64,000 nucleotides of DNA from assembly GCA_029931535.1 (NCBI GenBank), contig JAQPZY010001638.1:5759501-5823500 (forward strand), given 5' to 3'. Under the pieces are notes generated by a model that did no database searches, was not told the DNA's origin, and worked only from the letters and a program-made list of their open reading frames with translations. This stretch comes from Margaritifera margaritifera (taxonomy: Eukaryota; Mollusca; Bivalvia; Unionida; Margaritiferidae). A program made the translations under genes and the position numbers. Each line of letters opens with the position of its first letter. The stretch's first letter is position 1. Shown here one piece after another: positions 44,650-58,061 of this stretch.

Positions 44650-44917
44650 CTCTCTTCCAAACGTGCAGAGCAAAATATTTCTCTTTCCATTTTTAATGAG
44701 AGGTTCATTGGTAGACAGTAAATTGTTTTGTTAATCTCTTCAAAAGAATTGATTTGTTACGAGGACAAACTTTGTGCGATTGTCTTGCAATTTAAATTTA
44801 CATCGTCTCAAAAGCATAAATAAAGCTGTAGAAAGAAATATAATCTTGTGTTTCAATTATATCCGTCTTTTTCATATACTGCAACATTTATTGGGATAAT
44901 TATTCGCAACAGCTACC

Positions 44918-45045
44918 GGATCTGCAGTCGCATAATGCGCCGGCAGATCAGGTCTATGTTGTTTGTTCTACTGATTAGTTATTACAAACTGCATAGACCC
45001 AAATATGCCGGCGCATTATGCAATGGCAGATCTGGGTCTATGCAG
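44918..45045. mobile_element. Fold-back element related to the 25.8-26.8 kb minisatellite
   Basis: Left arm GCATAATGCGCCGGCAGATC and GGTCTATG (about 44919-44957); right arm, inverted, CATAGACCCAAATATGCCGG and CGCATTATGC (44991-45021). A third, direct copy of GGCAGATCTGGGTCTATGCA follows at about 45026. The same words (ATGCGCCGGCAGATCG...TCTA) make up part of the minisatellite unit at 25.8-26.8 kb. Confidence 0.7.
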
Positions 45046-45049
45046 TTTT

Positions 45050-46270
45050 CAGTCGGATTATCAGGCTGGGAAGGGAGGAATACACATTCTCTGCCTCTTA
45101 TGTTTCTTTTTTTTTTTTTTCTTGTTGCCAAAGGGTGTGTGTATTCGTAGTCGTCCTGTACCTATCATCATTGTATATACTTGTCTTTATCTTAGCAGCT
45201 TTCCGTATTTTTCAAAAAGAACGAAACAATCGCCTCTGTGGATCCTTTTGCGTTGAAAAATGAGGCTGCGAGTTTTGGGCCATATCTACCTGTAAAGAGA
45301 GGTGTGTAACCCTTACCAGCAACAACCCTTATATAATATGGGTATAAGATTGTTACAAAAATATACCTTTTCAAATGCCTTTGTATACATTTTTTATTAC
45401 ATCACTCTCTGAATCCTCAAAGTAAAGGGGACTGGAGTTTGTTTTAACAATTGTGTGAATCTCGTACCTTCGAATGCGATGAGCTTAGCTTAATACTGTT
45501 CTATGGATTGTAGTAATGGTTATTGACGCACAAAAATCAGAGAAAGAGTCAATGTCGACATGATTAATACATCAATCTGCCTTCGCTGTAGATGTTGGCA
45601 TACATTCGTCTTATCTTCACACGCCACCAAAGAAGTCTAATATTTAGGAATGACTGCATACATGCGCTATATTTACTCCATGCAAATCCTTCTATTTATA
45701 GAAACCAGTAGTTTTATCAAAGTTTGACACCATTTTTAATGTGTAAATTAGTCTTCATGGTGGAATAATATGAGCTTTGAGAATGTTGCGGCTTTCCAAC
45801 GTGAATAACTGGCAATATTGCTGATGAATGTGCTATGTATTGGCTGCAAAAACACATGATGGATCCTGTCCTATTTACACAGCACAAATACTGCATTGCT
45901 GTTAGATAATCGCCTCCAGATTTTGTTATCACCTAGTCTTTTCAATACGTCACAATTTTTAAGTAACACTGTGCAGAACAATCCAATCCTCGGGAGAATG
46001 GATTCAAATGGGACTGTCTCATAAAAGTGTATACAATGAGATTTTTATGTACTATAAAAAGTCATTTAAAAGTGACTTCTATGAAAACAGATCTTGACAT
46101 AAATACTATCATCTCATCAATGAAAAAGCTCGAACTCCTGTTCTTATAGCGTGAAATCTGTAAGCCCTACTACGACATTGGTAGAGGTATATAGTGCTGC
46201 TCTTGTCCGTCTATCCGTTAGTCCTTCACACGTTGAATATGGTTTGCGTTTCGGCTATTTCAGGCACTGT
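45050..46270. other. Non-coding stretch
   Basis: A T-run at about 45107-45121. No gene or element recognised. Confidence 0.55.
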
Positions 46271-46275
46271 TGTGT

Positions 46276-46314
46276 GTTTGGTTTGGTGTTTTACGGCACA
46301 TCAACACAAATAGT
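46276..46314 (-). mobile_element. Fragment of SINE family 1 tail
   Basis: GGTTTGGTGTTTTACGGCAC followed by ATCAACACAA is the complement of the GTGCCGTAAAACACC tail seen in the copies at 31261 and 35629. Only the 3' end is present. Confidence 0.6.
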
Positions 46315-46982
46315 TTCTGTGAACACAGTTCTAGCTATGATATAGGATTGCAGGCTGTTAATGTCCTAATTCTATGTATAACATGATTCATTCCTACCGA
46401 ACATTTATAGCAGTATCGTCACTGCTGTCGCGCGTCAGAATTTCATATCCCCATTAACAAATGAAGGTATATGCCACGATTTTGCATACGTATTCAGATC
46501 AGTAGCATATTACCAAGGACATTGGCTCTGAATACGGTCGTTTATTCTCACCATAATTTAAGTATTATCAGTATTCTCAAGACATACTAACAATGTGACA
46601 AGGAAAAAAACTAATACATTTTCATGTATTAGCTTCAAAGTTATACATTTTTTAATCATCGTAACTTTCTCCTTCGTGTCGGAGTATTATTTGAAAATAT
46701 TAACAATAATTTCAGAAAAACATATAAAAATAACGACGATCGTTACTTTAATGAGAAGATATCCTGAATAGCATGCCCTTTTACAACAATTTGCAATTAA
46801 TTTGGTCTTACATTCCTTTGTTGTCTTGGATTTGATTTAGCGTTTATTTTACATCTGGCAAAGTAAACATACATACGACTGTATACCCGTCTTTTTTAGG
46901 AGAGAGACAGACAGACAGACAGACATAGGTGTATAGGCACCAAATGAAACATTTTACTCTCTCTCTCTCTCTGTTCAACACT

Positions 46983-47118
46983 GGGGACCCCGGATGGCCG
47001 AGTGGTCTAAGGAGCTCGCCTTTAAAGATCACTCACATCTCACCTCTGTCCACCAAATATACTGGCCGCCATGTATATCAAGTGCTGAAAAATGGATTTA
47101 AACCCCATACAACTACAA
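46983..47118 (+). mobile_element. SINE family 2 copy with internal deletion
   Basis: Begins GGGGACCCCGGATGGCCGAG with TGGTCTAAGG as in the copy at 42239 and runs the same course to CACCTCTGTCC. It then jumps straight to ACCAAATATACTGGCCGCC, leaving out about 110 bases that include the B box. The tail GGATTTAAACCCC follows. The junction sits at a CC shared by both sides. Confidence 0.88.
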
Positions 47119-47129
47119 ACTGTTCAACA

Positions 47130-48800
47130 CTTTTCATATGCATCGAAATCTTTTAGTGTAGAGCTATAAATGAAAACAAATAACCGGCATTATTATTCAC
47201 TTCTTTGGTCTTTCATTTTAAAATCGTATTAAAATGTTTCTTATTCCAAGAGTCATATTGTTTGATGAAGCTTCTCTGGAAATCTAGTCTGTTTGGAGAA
47301 AGTGAAAAGTCGGTTTGGCAATTTAATGTAGACATTGCGTTTGTTAGGGTTAATGAGAATGCTTCGCAGCGAATGCACGCATTGGGTTGAGCCTGCTTAG
47401 AGTTTGTTGAACACTGAAATAAAACGCAATACGCTCTACTGTATTGTCAGTGTCAGATTCCATCTTTGCTCTTGATAATACCGTACGAAACTGAAGTCTA
47501 AGGCTTGCTTCTGACCAATATGCACAGCAACACAGCAAATTGATGAATCGTGATTGGTTGGACGACGGTAAATCTCAAGCCGATTCACCGATACACTGTC
47601 ACTCCGTATGCTGCGCTCAACCTTTATCATCCGACTTTAATTAACCAACGCAAACGGATTCACATTCACGGTAGGCCTTTTCTATGTATCTGTTTGCTCT
47701 TGATACGACTGACTCGACTGATAGCCGAGTGCTGATTTATACCTTTTTCTAGGTGAATCTTGAACTGATTTCCAGAATTGTTATCATGACCAACTCATGT
47801 ATTTTCAAGGTAATTGCATCAGAGAGAAATTTGATTCGGATATTCTTTCGAATGTGAAGTGTCCACCATTTTTATATTTTGGGAAAGATTTTATCTTTTG
47901 TTGACGGTACATTTAATCTGGATTAAAATGGATTTCTGTTCTCTACATTAGATGAGACTATAAATTGGATTTCTGAAGGATTTTTCTTGGACCTTTTGAA
48001 CTTCGAGGAAAAATAAAATTCTCTTTAGGGTAAGTACAAAACAATTTAGAAAGCCTCCACTAGTAAAACTACTTTAGAACAGAAAAAAGTCTTATTACTC
48101 ATGCGGTTTTAGCAATTAGGTATATTAATTGCTAAAGGAAATAATCTAGTATTTGCATTAGTTATTATTTGATTGGCGCAGTCTTAAAAACGGGGCGGGC
48201 GTTAGGCTGGGTGTCACTGTATTATTTTACCAATATCTGCTATATTAGTTTGCTCAATATACTTAAAAACTCCTAATGATGGCATTTATATTATAGTATT
48301 AACATAGTAACACTGTATTAACATATAATTAACATTATTAAAATAATAATAATAACATAGTATTAACATAACTGATTTATATATCCTTTAATTGTGGGTA
48401 GGGATACAAGGCCGTAGTACAAGGCTAAAATGATAGATACAGCGCTTTAAAAATATTTAATTTCTGTGCATCAGTCAATTCCATCCTCCAGAGTAATTTA
48501 TCATTGTCTTACTTTGACTACTCTACACTAAGTACGAAAATGTATTACTCAATAATCTAGTACAATATAATAAAAAATATTAAAAAGAGGGTAGAATAAT
48601 AAGAAGGGCCGAAGGCTACAGATGGAAAGTTTAAAATGTTCTTGTGTGTTCGTTACATATGTTCTGATCTTCACCTTGAATAGTACAATTTGTGGTCATC
48701 TAATAACTGTTATAATAAGTTAACCAGCTTTAGAGTCGTTAAAAAGGTATGTATATCAATCGCAATATGAGTCTTTTTTTCACTGTGGAACGACTATATA
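47130..48800. other. Non-coding stretch
   Basis: No gene or repeat family I can support. Short open frames around 47205-47735 conflict on both strands and show no domain. Confidence 0.55.
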
Positions 48801-48805
48801 CATAC

Positions 48806-48870
<65 letters not shown>

Positions 48871-48947
48871 AGTTGCCTTTGACAAAGACTCAATAAGGGT
48901 CGAAAGGTCTTCACCTAGTTAAAATCTAATTTTGCACTGTTCGTCGT

Positions 48948-49030
<83 letters not shown>
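48801..49030. repeat. Two (TA)n arrays around a short conserved-looking segment
   Basis: TA runs at about 48821-48867 and 48951-49014 flank 83 bases with TTTGACAAAGACTCAATAAG and GGTCGAAAGGTCTTC. Words of that type are common at ends of invertebrate retroelements, but the source is not identified. Confidence 0.85.
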
Positions 49031-49034
49031 CAGA

Positions 49035-51040
49035 TAATGCATGCTTACATGCTTAGTGTAATAAAATATACTATATTCCTTCAAGCTTAAAGAAGTACTA
49101 ACCGCTTATTACTCCTTTTATTGAGGATAATACATATTTTTTTATTTTGATGTGTCCATTTATTTTAAATGGAGCAACAAGACGACATGCTGACCACATA
49201 AACGGATTTTTGGCATTATACGGATGTTCGTCAAAGTTGCGGACGGATAATGCATGTGCGGATGTTCTATGATCGAAGAATACTTTGTCAAACTGACAAT
49301 TTATTTCGACTTTATGCATATATTGCACAGTTTTCAATTCAAGATATGTTTAGCATTTTAAAAGATTCAAATGTAGAGCAATGAATTATAGATACCTCAA
49401 TTGTGATGCTGTTTCTGCAGATTTCCTTCATGCTTTCCTGTAAATACGGATTTTGTTCCTTCACTGACAGAATCGCTGTGATATTGGCCAAACAACCGAC
49501 TGATACTTAGTCCAATAAGATTTAGATACGGTTACACCTTGTCTTCATATACTTTTGCTGCGTAGTTCAGTTTCTAGTAGTTAAACAACAAAGCAAGATT
49601 GAGTAAATTCCAAACAGGTAAGGAATGGAAGATATTAAGCGTTATTCTGCCGTTGAAAACTCAACTGAGCTCCACCTTTTGGACGCGTTTCTGTGAAAAT
49701 AGTTTGTTAATTATTTCGGTTCTAGAGTATCACGAAAAATTTCAAACAATACATCTCATTGCAAGAAGATTTTTCTAGAAGCTTATAGCGCCCTCTTGTG
49801 AATTGTGTATTTATGAATCGACTATGGTGATGAGATTTTTGCTGAGTTCTCTGATAGATCGATCAACCATTACATATATACAGACAGACAGATGGACAGA
49901 CATAATGTAATACAATAAACAGAAGACCCTGTTTTGAATTGATATTTTACAGTTGCATGTTATTGTTGTATCCATCTGATCTCGGCCTTCTCCTGCTCTC
50001 CAAGTTGCTCAAGGCGTGTTACAAAAATAAGTTCGCATAGCTTAACTGTTGACATGCAATCGAAGTTAGCGTCACAAGAAAAAATATTAATGTGTATATT
50101 ACGTGACTTTATATTCTAAGTGCTATTGTATGTTCCATCTAACTTTGTTTTGACTGTTTTCATATAAAAAGATTCAGTGATAGCTGCAGTTTGTATTTAG
50201 AAAATTTTACTCGCAGTAGAGAAATATTCATGTGATCTAATATATTCCTTTGCGTGGAAAAATGATATTCAAACGAACCTAATAATGTCGTAAAACAGAT
50301 AAACCATATCCTATGAATAGACATTGCCTCATTATTAGCACCAAATTAGCATTTAAATCGAAATCCATTTCAAATAACTTTAAGTACCAGTGTAAATATT
50401 TACCATTTAATTACAGCTCTGTCAAAAACACCTTCCAATTACATTATCGAAAGACATTTTGCATGAATAATTCGGAAGTTCTGAATTATTTCTCTCGATG
50501 GAAATCTCCAATGTTCCTGGTGCGATCGCAATTTCGTTCTAGCCGATAATGATCTAATTTCATGACGTGAAATTGATGGAAACCTCCAGAATTGGGAGAA
50601 TTAATGAATTCTAAATGACTTTAGAATTTGTTCGACATAATACTTTCTAATTCCATTACAACCGCTAGTTATCTCGAAATACACATATAGTATACTATAT
50701 TCGAATTGCATTCTCCTGGGTACTTAGTAGTAGGCGAGTTACAAAGCTTTCTACAAGTCTTGACATTTGCTTTAACCCTATTAGTAGTTTCTTGACTAGT
50801 GTCCAGACATTATTATTATTACCTTTGATCCCTCTGAATGAAAGACGCCAACGTTTGAGACTTGTACCTGTTTCACATCAAATCAAGGATTTCGGGTAAA
50901 TAGTACTATCATGCCCATCACCAGGGGCGTTTCATAAGATCGTAGAAGTTACGTGTTATAAGGAAAGATTATATATCTGCAAAAAATGGACGATGGTGAA
51001 ATTCAAAGTACTTTCCCGATTCATTACATCTACTTAGAAA
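49035..51040. other. Non-coding stretch
   Basis: Nothing recognised. The 79- and 78-codon frames (49098-49337 minus, 50313-50549 plus) have no domain or splice support. Confidence 0.5.
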
Positions 51041-51046
51041 ATACTT

Positions 51047-51155
<109 letters not shown>

Positions 51156-51159
51156 ATTA

Positions 51160-51470
51160 GGGTCAAAGAGCATGGCATCAAAAATCCTCTATGAAGTATC
51201 GTTCTACGAGTAACTTTGGGTCTTTCCCCATTTTCAGATATCCATATTTTTCCATCTTCGTGTATTGTTTGAAATAATTAATCCACTTTTCGTCACCAGT
51301 AACGATCTCATTTAACTGCCCAATGTCATAAGAATAATATATCTTGTATCTCATCAGCAATTTAGATTCAGCGCTGCTTCTACCATTCCAACAGTACGCG
51401 TGATATCCATCGCACACAATCTTTCTTGACGTCAACTTTTACCTGTAAATTTCTATATGCCGACAACAAA
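51160..51470 (-). mobile_element. Mariner-type transposase fragment
   Basis: On the minus strand, pieces of a mariner (DDxD) transposase: VKKDCVRWISRVLLEW followed, after frameshifts, by LNEIVTGDEKWINYFKQYTK. VTGDExWIxYF contains the first catalytic Asp of the mariner triad. The next part reads LERYFIEDF-like sequence but the second and third Asp are absent, as the match runs into the microsatellite at 51153. N-terminal DNA-binding helices are not recognisable. The fragment is truncated on both sides and non-functional. Confidence 0.65.
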
Positions 51471-51699
51471 TAAATACCTGTGATCTCCGCCGTCACCCCT
51501 ACTGGATACATGAGGTCGGCGTCGAACTGTAATTTTACGGCAGCAGTTTCCTTTTTGCAAGTCGTTGAATATTCTAGGGAAGCCTAACCGTATGTTTTTA
51601 TCAAGTCGTCATGGATCTCCACCATTAAGCAATTTAGTAATGTCCACGGTATAGTCTTAACCAGTCTGCTTACAGGGATTCAAATATGCATGTGCCATT

Positions 51700-51849
51700 G
51701 TACGCACGAAGCGCATATGCCCATTGGACTTACTAGGCTCGAAAAGCGAAGGACTGTCCTTTCCACATCTATCTAATGTGTCATTGTGCACGTTAGACTT
51801 ACTAGAAGCGCATGTGCACGTTAGACTTACTAGGCTTAGTGAAGGACTG

Positions 51850-51852
<3 letters not shown>
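51700..51852. repeat. Short dispersed direct repeats
   Basis: TTAGACTTACTAG occurs twice (about 51793 and 51820), and a related TTGGACTTACTAGGCTCG at 51723, each followed sooner or later by GAAGGACTGTCC. Units of about 27 to 120 bases are nested. Confidence 0.7.
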
Positions 51853-51911
<59 letters not shown>

Positions 51912-51940
51912 GGACAGACAGACAGACAGAGACATGGAAA
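51853..51940. repeat. (GA)n followed by (GACA)n
   Basis: Pure GA run to about 51910, then GACAGACAGACA. Confidence 0.96.
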
Positions 51941-51999
51941 CAGAGCGAGATGTGGGAAGAGCGAGAGATAGCTTACATGATGTGTTTTAAACATTTATC

Positions 52000-52910
52000 T
52001 TGCAATAAAAACATGTTCTACGGACTTTGAACGTCACCTGTAACAAGGTTGATGTTTCCAACCCTCGAAAAGAAAAGCGAAACATATGATTGACATTAGA
52101 CAGTACGTGAAAAAGTTCATAGTTCTACTAATTTAATCATACTTTTACAGATTCACAAGTATGTATGTCCATCAATGCTCCGACATCGAATGTGTTGTTG
52201 AAAAATCAGATGTTTCATAGCAAACTCAAAAATATAAAGAAATGTACATTTTTTAGGTTAAACTGTTAATGAAACACTGAGGCAAACGAAAACGTGCTTG
52301 TCTGAAAAATCAATTAGCGGAGGTGTGGATTATATTATTGGGGTACTGACTCATTCGCAACACATGTTCATTGATCATCGTAATCGTAACGCATATTCTT
52401 TGATCAAGGTAAGACTGTAAGGGGAATGAAGGTCTTGGTATTTGTCAAATACACAGGGAAACAACTCTGAAGTACATCCATTTAATGTATGATTACTTTT
52501 AACAATAAGTTTAATTTAATGTACTGTATTTTCCAGTGATCATGTGTTTGTTAAATAATTTCTACTGACCGGATGTACTTGAAGTAAATGGAATGCTGAT
52601 ATCGTCAGAAAGAAAATTGATCGAATATATTGATCTTAAATTGATATACTATTAAAACATGTATACCTGACATTAATACAGCTATGCAGCTGTCTGGAGA
52701 ATAAAAATCAATAGTATGATGACGAGGTATCATTACTCTATTAACTTCATAATAACGTGCTTCATGACTAGAATCGTATCCTCAAAAGCTCCTGAGACAA
52801 AGACCAGGATTTGTTTCTCGACACAAAAGCTTAAAGAGAAAGACTTTATGTGCTTAGTTCCGGATATCCATTAGTAATCCCCATAACCCTACTTCTTTCT
52901 ACCATTAATT
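52000..52910. other. Non-coding stretch
   Basis: Nothing recognised upstream of the exon at 52941. Confidence 0.5.
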
Positions 52911-52940
52911 ATGGAGGAGGATGTCACTTTCATGCATTGA

Positions 52941-53132
52941 ATGGATGTTAAAGTTCTTCCCAATCTTGGAATTTCGGGGGACGTTGATAAAAATGCATTG
53001 GTGCCATTTAAGCATACTCTTTTTTCAAACATGAAAAAAAAAATGTTTTCAATTGGATTTTTGTTAATGATTGTTATATTATTTGTTATAGCTTTCATAC
53101 ATACAATTCTCGTCTTGTTTCTCTCCTTAAAC
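52941..53132 (+). CDS. Candidate first coding exon of a type II membrane protein
   Basis: From ATG at 52941 the frame runs exactly 64 codons to a consensus donor (AACGTGAGTAT, GT at 53133). The protein has a short polar N-terminus (about 32 residues), MKKKMFS as a positively charged cytoplasmic flank, then a single hydrophobic segment with FLLMIVILFVIAFIHTILVL (about residues 40-60). Basic residues before one transmembrane span without a cleavage site indicate a type II (N-in) anchor, as in Golgi glycosyltransferases and sulfotransferases. An acceptor-like pyrimidine tract and AG lie at 52885-52916. Downstream exons encoding the lumenal domain were not identified. Upstream ATGs in other frames are a weakness. 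Confidence 0.45.
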
Positions 53133-53139
53133 GTGAGTA

Positions 53140-55895
53140 TCTCGCCACGGTTACAAGCTAGCAATTTGGTTGATTGAAACGTTGCTAAAGAGAAAACATT
53201 TGCCTGTTGTACATACTTTGTCTCTAAATTCTTTTCGATTTGATGTACCTGAGGCATGATACACCAAGGTAACCATGGTACCATATGTATGTGTGTGTAT
53301 GTATTTGAATAAGATGTTTCAAATACACACAAAATGTCTTTCCTGTCCATAAATTGCTACTGTTACAGACCTTTAGTTTGGATGTTAGTTAACAAAAGAT
53401 GACGGCCAAGTCCAATAATTTTTTTCGCATCGACTATTATGTCCATCAAAAGTGAAAAATATTTATACTTAGAAGCAGTGTAATCAACACCGAATAAAAT
53501 ATTGTTAAATTATTTGCTTCTCGAATTATAGTATTGGCCACAGTCAGTTGTATTAGCTTTCGTCTTTAAATTTTATCTGAAAGTTACAGGGCAAGATACA
53601 TGTTAAACCATAATTATGTAAATAATGACTCATGGTGGCACGACTACTCCCACTAGGGATCGTTGTTCTATCTTTCCTATAAAGCGGTTGCAATCAGAGT
53701 GTAAGAGTGTAGGAAAAACAGGAACAAGGCTTTCTCTATTTCGTACTATGCGGATTACAGCGAATTGCTAATTTGCATATGTCAATGTAGAGGGTTATTC
53801 ATCCTTCGATAGACAGTTGTGGTGGACTGGATTTTTGCATTGCAATAGAGGACTTTGGCACTTTGGATTCAGACTTTGCTCTCTTTTGAATGGAAGGATG
53901 TTTTACAGCTAGATATAACTTTTACACCTGTCAGTAAATATATTTTATTAGAATTTTCTGTATAATTGTCTTCCAGCTGTAACAGTAATGTAGGATTTCG
54001 TAATCACTCATATAAAAAAAATTGTGGCAGGAAGGAATATATCTCTTAAATAAAATATGGTATTTGTTATTATCGCCTGATGATAATGTATATTATATTG
54101 TGGGTCACAAAGTATATATGAACAGAACCTTATGCAAACAATAGCTTCTATTATATTGCACAGACGTGTCCAGAATGTCAATCGTATTCAACAATTAATG
54201 CATGGGATAAATGTGTCATTTACCATGACGAACTACAATTAATGCGTGGGATAAATGTGTCACTTACCATGACGAACTGACGTATCCCTCTCAGAAGTGT
54301 ATATCTCTAGCAGGTTATTTTTTTATTTCGATTCAGGACACGTATAGAGTTTATCAGGCGTAGTTTGACCAATAAAGATATACGTATCAAAATGGATACC
54401 TGTAACAAGACTGCTTGCCACGGAATTAAAGCAAAGGCTAGATTACTCACATGAAATTGTTGCTTACCAGTGGGACAATCAGCCATAAAACTGGTCATCA
54501 TGGCGCCATCCGGAATTTTTTTTTCTATTTGCGCCTACTTTCAAAAAGACTGCTTAAAATATTATCATTGGTGTTATAGAGTGGGGAATACTTTCTGAAG
54601 ACATGTCATTGGTGTTATAGAGTGCGGAATACGTTATGAAGATATGCCTCAATTCATAACAATACAGTAGAACACCGCATAATGTTTAAACTAACTTTCA
54701 GTAAACAAAATTGTTCTTGAGAAAAGAAAAAAAACTATTCTTTACGTTACGAAACGTCTAATCGATTCTTAAATTTAATTGTTTTGTTTTAAAGAGGACA
54801 AGTTGAAAGTATTTGCTTGAATGAAGAAAATACACTGAAAGTTAAAGAAAGCACTTTGAAGTCAAAGCGATTTATTTGTTGACGTTTTATTTTTTATTTG
54901 ATTTCACTGAGTGCAACACCCGCTGACATGCAATAAAATAAATGACTAGCTTTTGTCATTTGCATCTTTCATTTAGAGAATATCAGTAATGGTTTCTGGA
55001 AGTATTAATTCGTTTTATTTAAAGAAACTGAGCGATTATTTCTAGAAGTATCCATTCTATTTTATCTTTCGTTGGTCGAAAGAAGCACCCATCTGCCTTA
55101 TAAATGGTGCAAATTATCGCATTTTCTTAGAGAGGCATAAATAGGAAATGGCAAGATTTAAATGATCATATGGTGATCCATTCTTCGACTTAAATATCTA
55201 ATTATTGAACAGTTTGTGTTATTGTATGAACTTATGTAATTGGCTGTACTTATGTTTATTCTAAAATGAGAGGCGGTGTCCGTGAAAAAGCGTTGAAACT
55301 TTGTCAACAGATTCACGGAGATGATTCTCGTTTTCATTAACTTTGAAAGACGTACGTCATAAAGCTACTTCCATTGATAACAAAAATTCAAATTATACGT
55401 GCTCGACTACGTTGAGTATAGCATTTTTCAACGGTTGTAGTTTGAAATATGGACAAAAAAGCAGCTATACTTCTTTGTGGCTCAGTATAATTTTCTGGCG
55501 TTAGTATCGTTTCCAGCTATAAACTCTAAAGAATTTATATGTATACATCCTTAACCGTTCAAGACAATGTTTTGGCTACCTCATCCTTGAATGGCATGAC
55601 AATTTGCCAAATAGCAATGTGTTCCTGGTTTCGTCCAAATTCAACGAAAGTGTTTTTAGGATTCAAGAGAACGTCTAGTACATCCCACGATATGATGTTC
55701 CGGGCCATATTTCGAACAAAATAAACATGTTTTTTGTGCTTTTTTTACGAAATGCATAAGTTGTCTTTCACACGCTATTAGAAACATGTATTTAATTTTA
55801 ATCATAAATTACGATAGATATGTTTTCAGTTTGTCCCTATAGCTGTCTTGATTCTTGGGTAGTTCCGTCTCTTATCTGTGTTTGTTAAACCTGTA
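53140..55895. other. Non-coding stretch with two small tandem duplications
   Basis: A 44-base duplication (54192-54279, unit CAATTAATGCATGGGATAAA type) and a 41-base duplication (54565-54646, unit TCATTGGTGTTATAGAGTG type). A minus-strand start MMTSFMADCPT with a GTAAGC donor at about 54467 could be a tiny first exon. Otherwise nothing recognised. Confidence 0.45.
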
Positions 55896-55897
55896 TA

Positions 55898-55900
<3 letters not shown>

Positions 55901-55971
<71 letters not shown>
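55901..55971. repeat. (TA)n microsatellite
   Basis: Pure TA dinucleotide run of about 35 units. Confidence 0.97.
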
Positions 55972-55973
<2 letters not shown>

Positions 55974-55979
55974 TTTCCA

Positions 55980-58060
55980 AAAAAAAGTTTTTAACATGCT
56001 CCAGAATAAATAAAATAATCGAGAAAAATTATTTTCCGTTCTCCCCCGTCATAGCAACTTATTGTTGGTCCCATTCTCTGGTGTGTGACATTGTCGTGCA
56101 GACGGAAGTAAGTTATTGTGGACTGTCTGAATAAACTTAAATGTCTTGTTTGCTGGCATTGCTCGTTGCTTTCTTATGCCCTAGACGTTTCTTTTTATCG
56201 TATCACACAATTTACATACTGTTTAAAATGCTAAGAAAAACATTATTTATACCGAACCACAAGAACAACTTCAAAGTTTGTTTTTGGAAAGCCATATGAA
56301 ATCGACTGGCAGTCACCTCCACAAATGTATTTACACAAATCAGACACGACGGAAATTAGGAATGCCAAGTTAGGAAATGAGACTGTGCAGTGTCGGACAG
56401 AAACAATGAGTCATATATCTTCTCCTCCATTCGTGACTTTGCTCAGTGTCATCTATTTACGATTCTTGATTTGCCTTGAACCATTTTGACTATGGATTCC
56501 CCTGTGGTATATTTGGATATTTGGACGAAATATGACGAAGAGCATGATATATACTGTTTCTGCATAACTCCATCATGAAAGAAACCTCTTTTGATATATC
56601 GTATAGACATATCTATTGAACAATATTAGCTAATCCATGATTTTATGCTAGAATATATCTTGTTTTTAACTCTCCAAATTACTGAGAAATAACATATTAT
56701 TAAAATTGAAAACTGAGCGTTCGACGTGAAATTTTAATCACAGTATTTAATTTTATTATGTAATTCCACTTAAAATGCAAATCAGTCCCACATTCCTTCA
56801 AAATGGCGGACATGATATTTAATTGATTCAGAATGTAAGATAAAATGTCCATCCGAATTATCAATATTGCATTTCTCTTTAGAACTTCCTGCCTGATGTG
56901 ATTTTAATGTGTTATTTGATGAACAAATGAAAATACTTGCAATCACCATAAAATAGCTACATATTAGTTACGCTCATCTGTGGGCAATAAATAAGCTATG
57001 CAAGATTATTTTTATGTTATCGGGCTTACAGAAGGGAATATATGGATAGGTTTCAAACAACGATAACGAAATTAATCCATAATGGATTTGACATATTCAC
57101 CACTTTCACGTGCAAGGACTCTATTTTTGGCAAAAGTATAAACAAATATAATCGTGTATTAAAGAAAACAATACTTCTCTTGGAAGCACGGGTATTGTCA
57201 GCAACTAAAAATATTTCTCAGGATCCAGAATAAATTCAGACTGATGTAAAATGATGAATAAATGCGTGATGTAATGGTTTTCCGTGTTTTATAATTTAGG
57301 AAAATGCACGTGCATTAATGTATAGATTCATACTTAACGCCTGCGCATATTCTTTCTATGTTACAATGAATCAGTATCACATGGGAGAAAACCATTCCAT
57401 TTCTTCAAGTTTCTCATTGGTATCAATAAGATACCAGAAAGGTTACACAAAGTATATTTACCATGTATTAAAATGTATTCACAATGGAACAAGATAGAGA
57501 TAAAATATATTTTGTAATGTTAATAATGCATCTTCGTGTGCTTATTACAAAAAAAGAAGAACTTTTAAAAAATATTATTCTGAATCTAGTCCAAATGCTG
57601 CCTTATTGGGCACACTATTTACACTGCATGATCTTTTAATTTCGAACGACTTTTATTTTTAAAAGTCTTAATCGTTATGCGATCAGAATTGCCTTACAGT
57701 TTGAACCTATAGAATAATTACAGAGGCTTATTATTTTTCTTAATTTCCTTCCGAGGCTTGAATTATATTTTGGGGTTTCTTTGTCCCCTGTATGTGCTTA
57801 ACGTTCAGTTGCGTTAATGGAGGAAATCATAGGTTTATTGCTGAAAGTCGAAATGCTCCATCAAAGTCTCTATGTCTAGAATGTATGTGAAGGACTGTAA
57901 TGATATAATTCTAGTCAAGATGTAGTTCAGGCCTGACGAGGCTTGCTTCTTAAAATTTGCACAAGCACATTCCTTGTCTGATGTTCATTTTCAGTAGCAC
58001 ACATTCCATGGCTTCATTGTTTACTTGTCATAGTTCAATGCATATGCAATTTTCATTTCC
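55980..58060. other. Non-coding stretch
   Basis: No gene or element I can support; the frame at 57042-57233 (63 codons) lacks any domain. Confidence 0.5.
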
Positions 58061-58061
58061 C

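Noticed and set aside
51657..51990. Ser-Leu and Arg-Glu repeat ORFs
   Set aside because: Generated by the (GA)n array.
52889..53350. 153-codon minus-strand ORF
   Set aside because: It is the reverse of the transmembrane exon; the plus strand has better support (hydrophobic span, donor).
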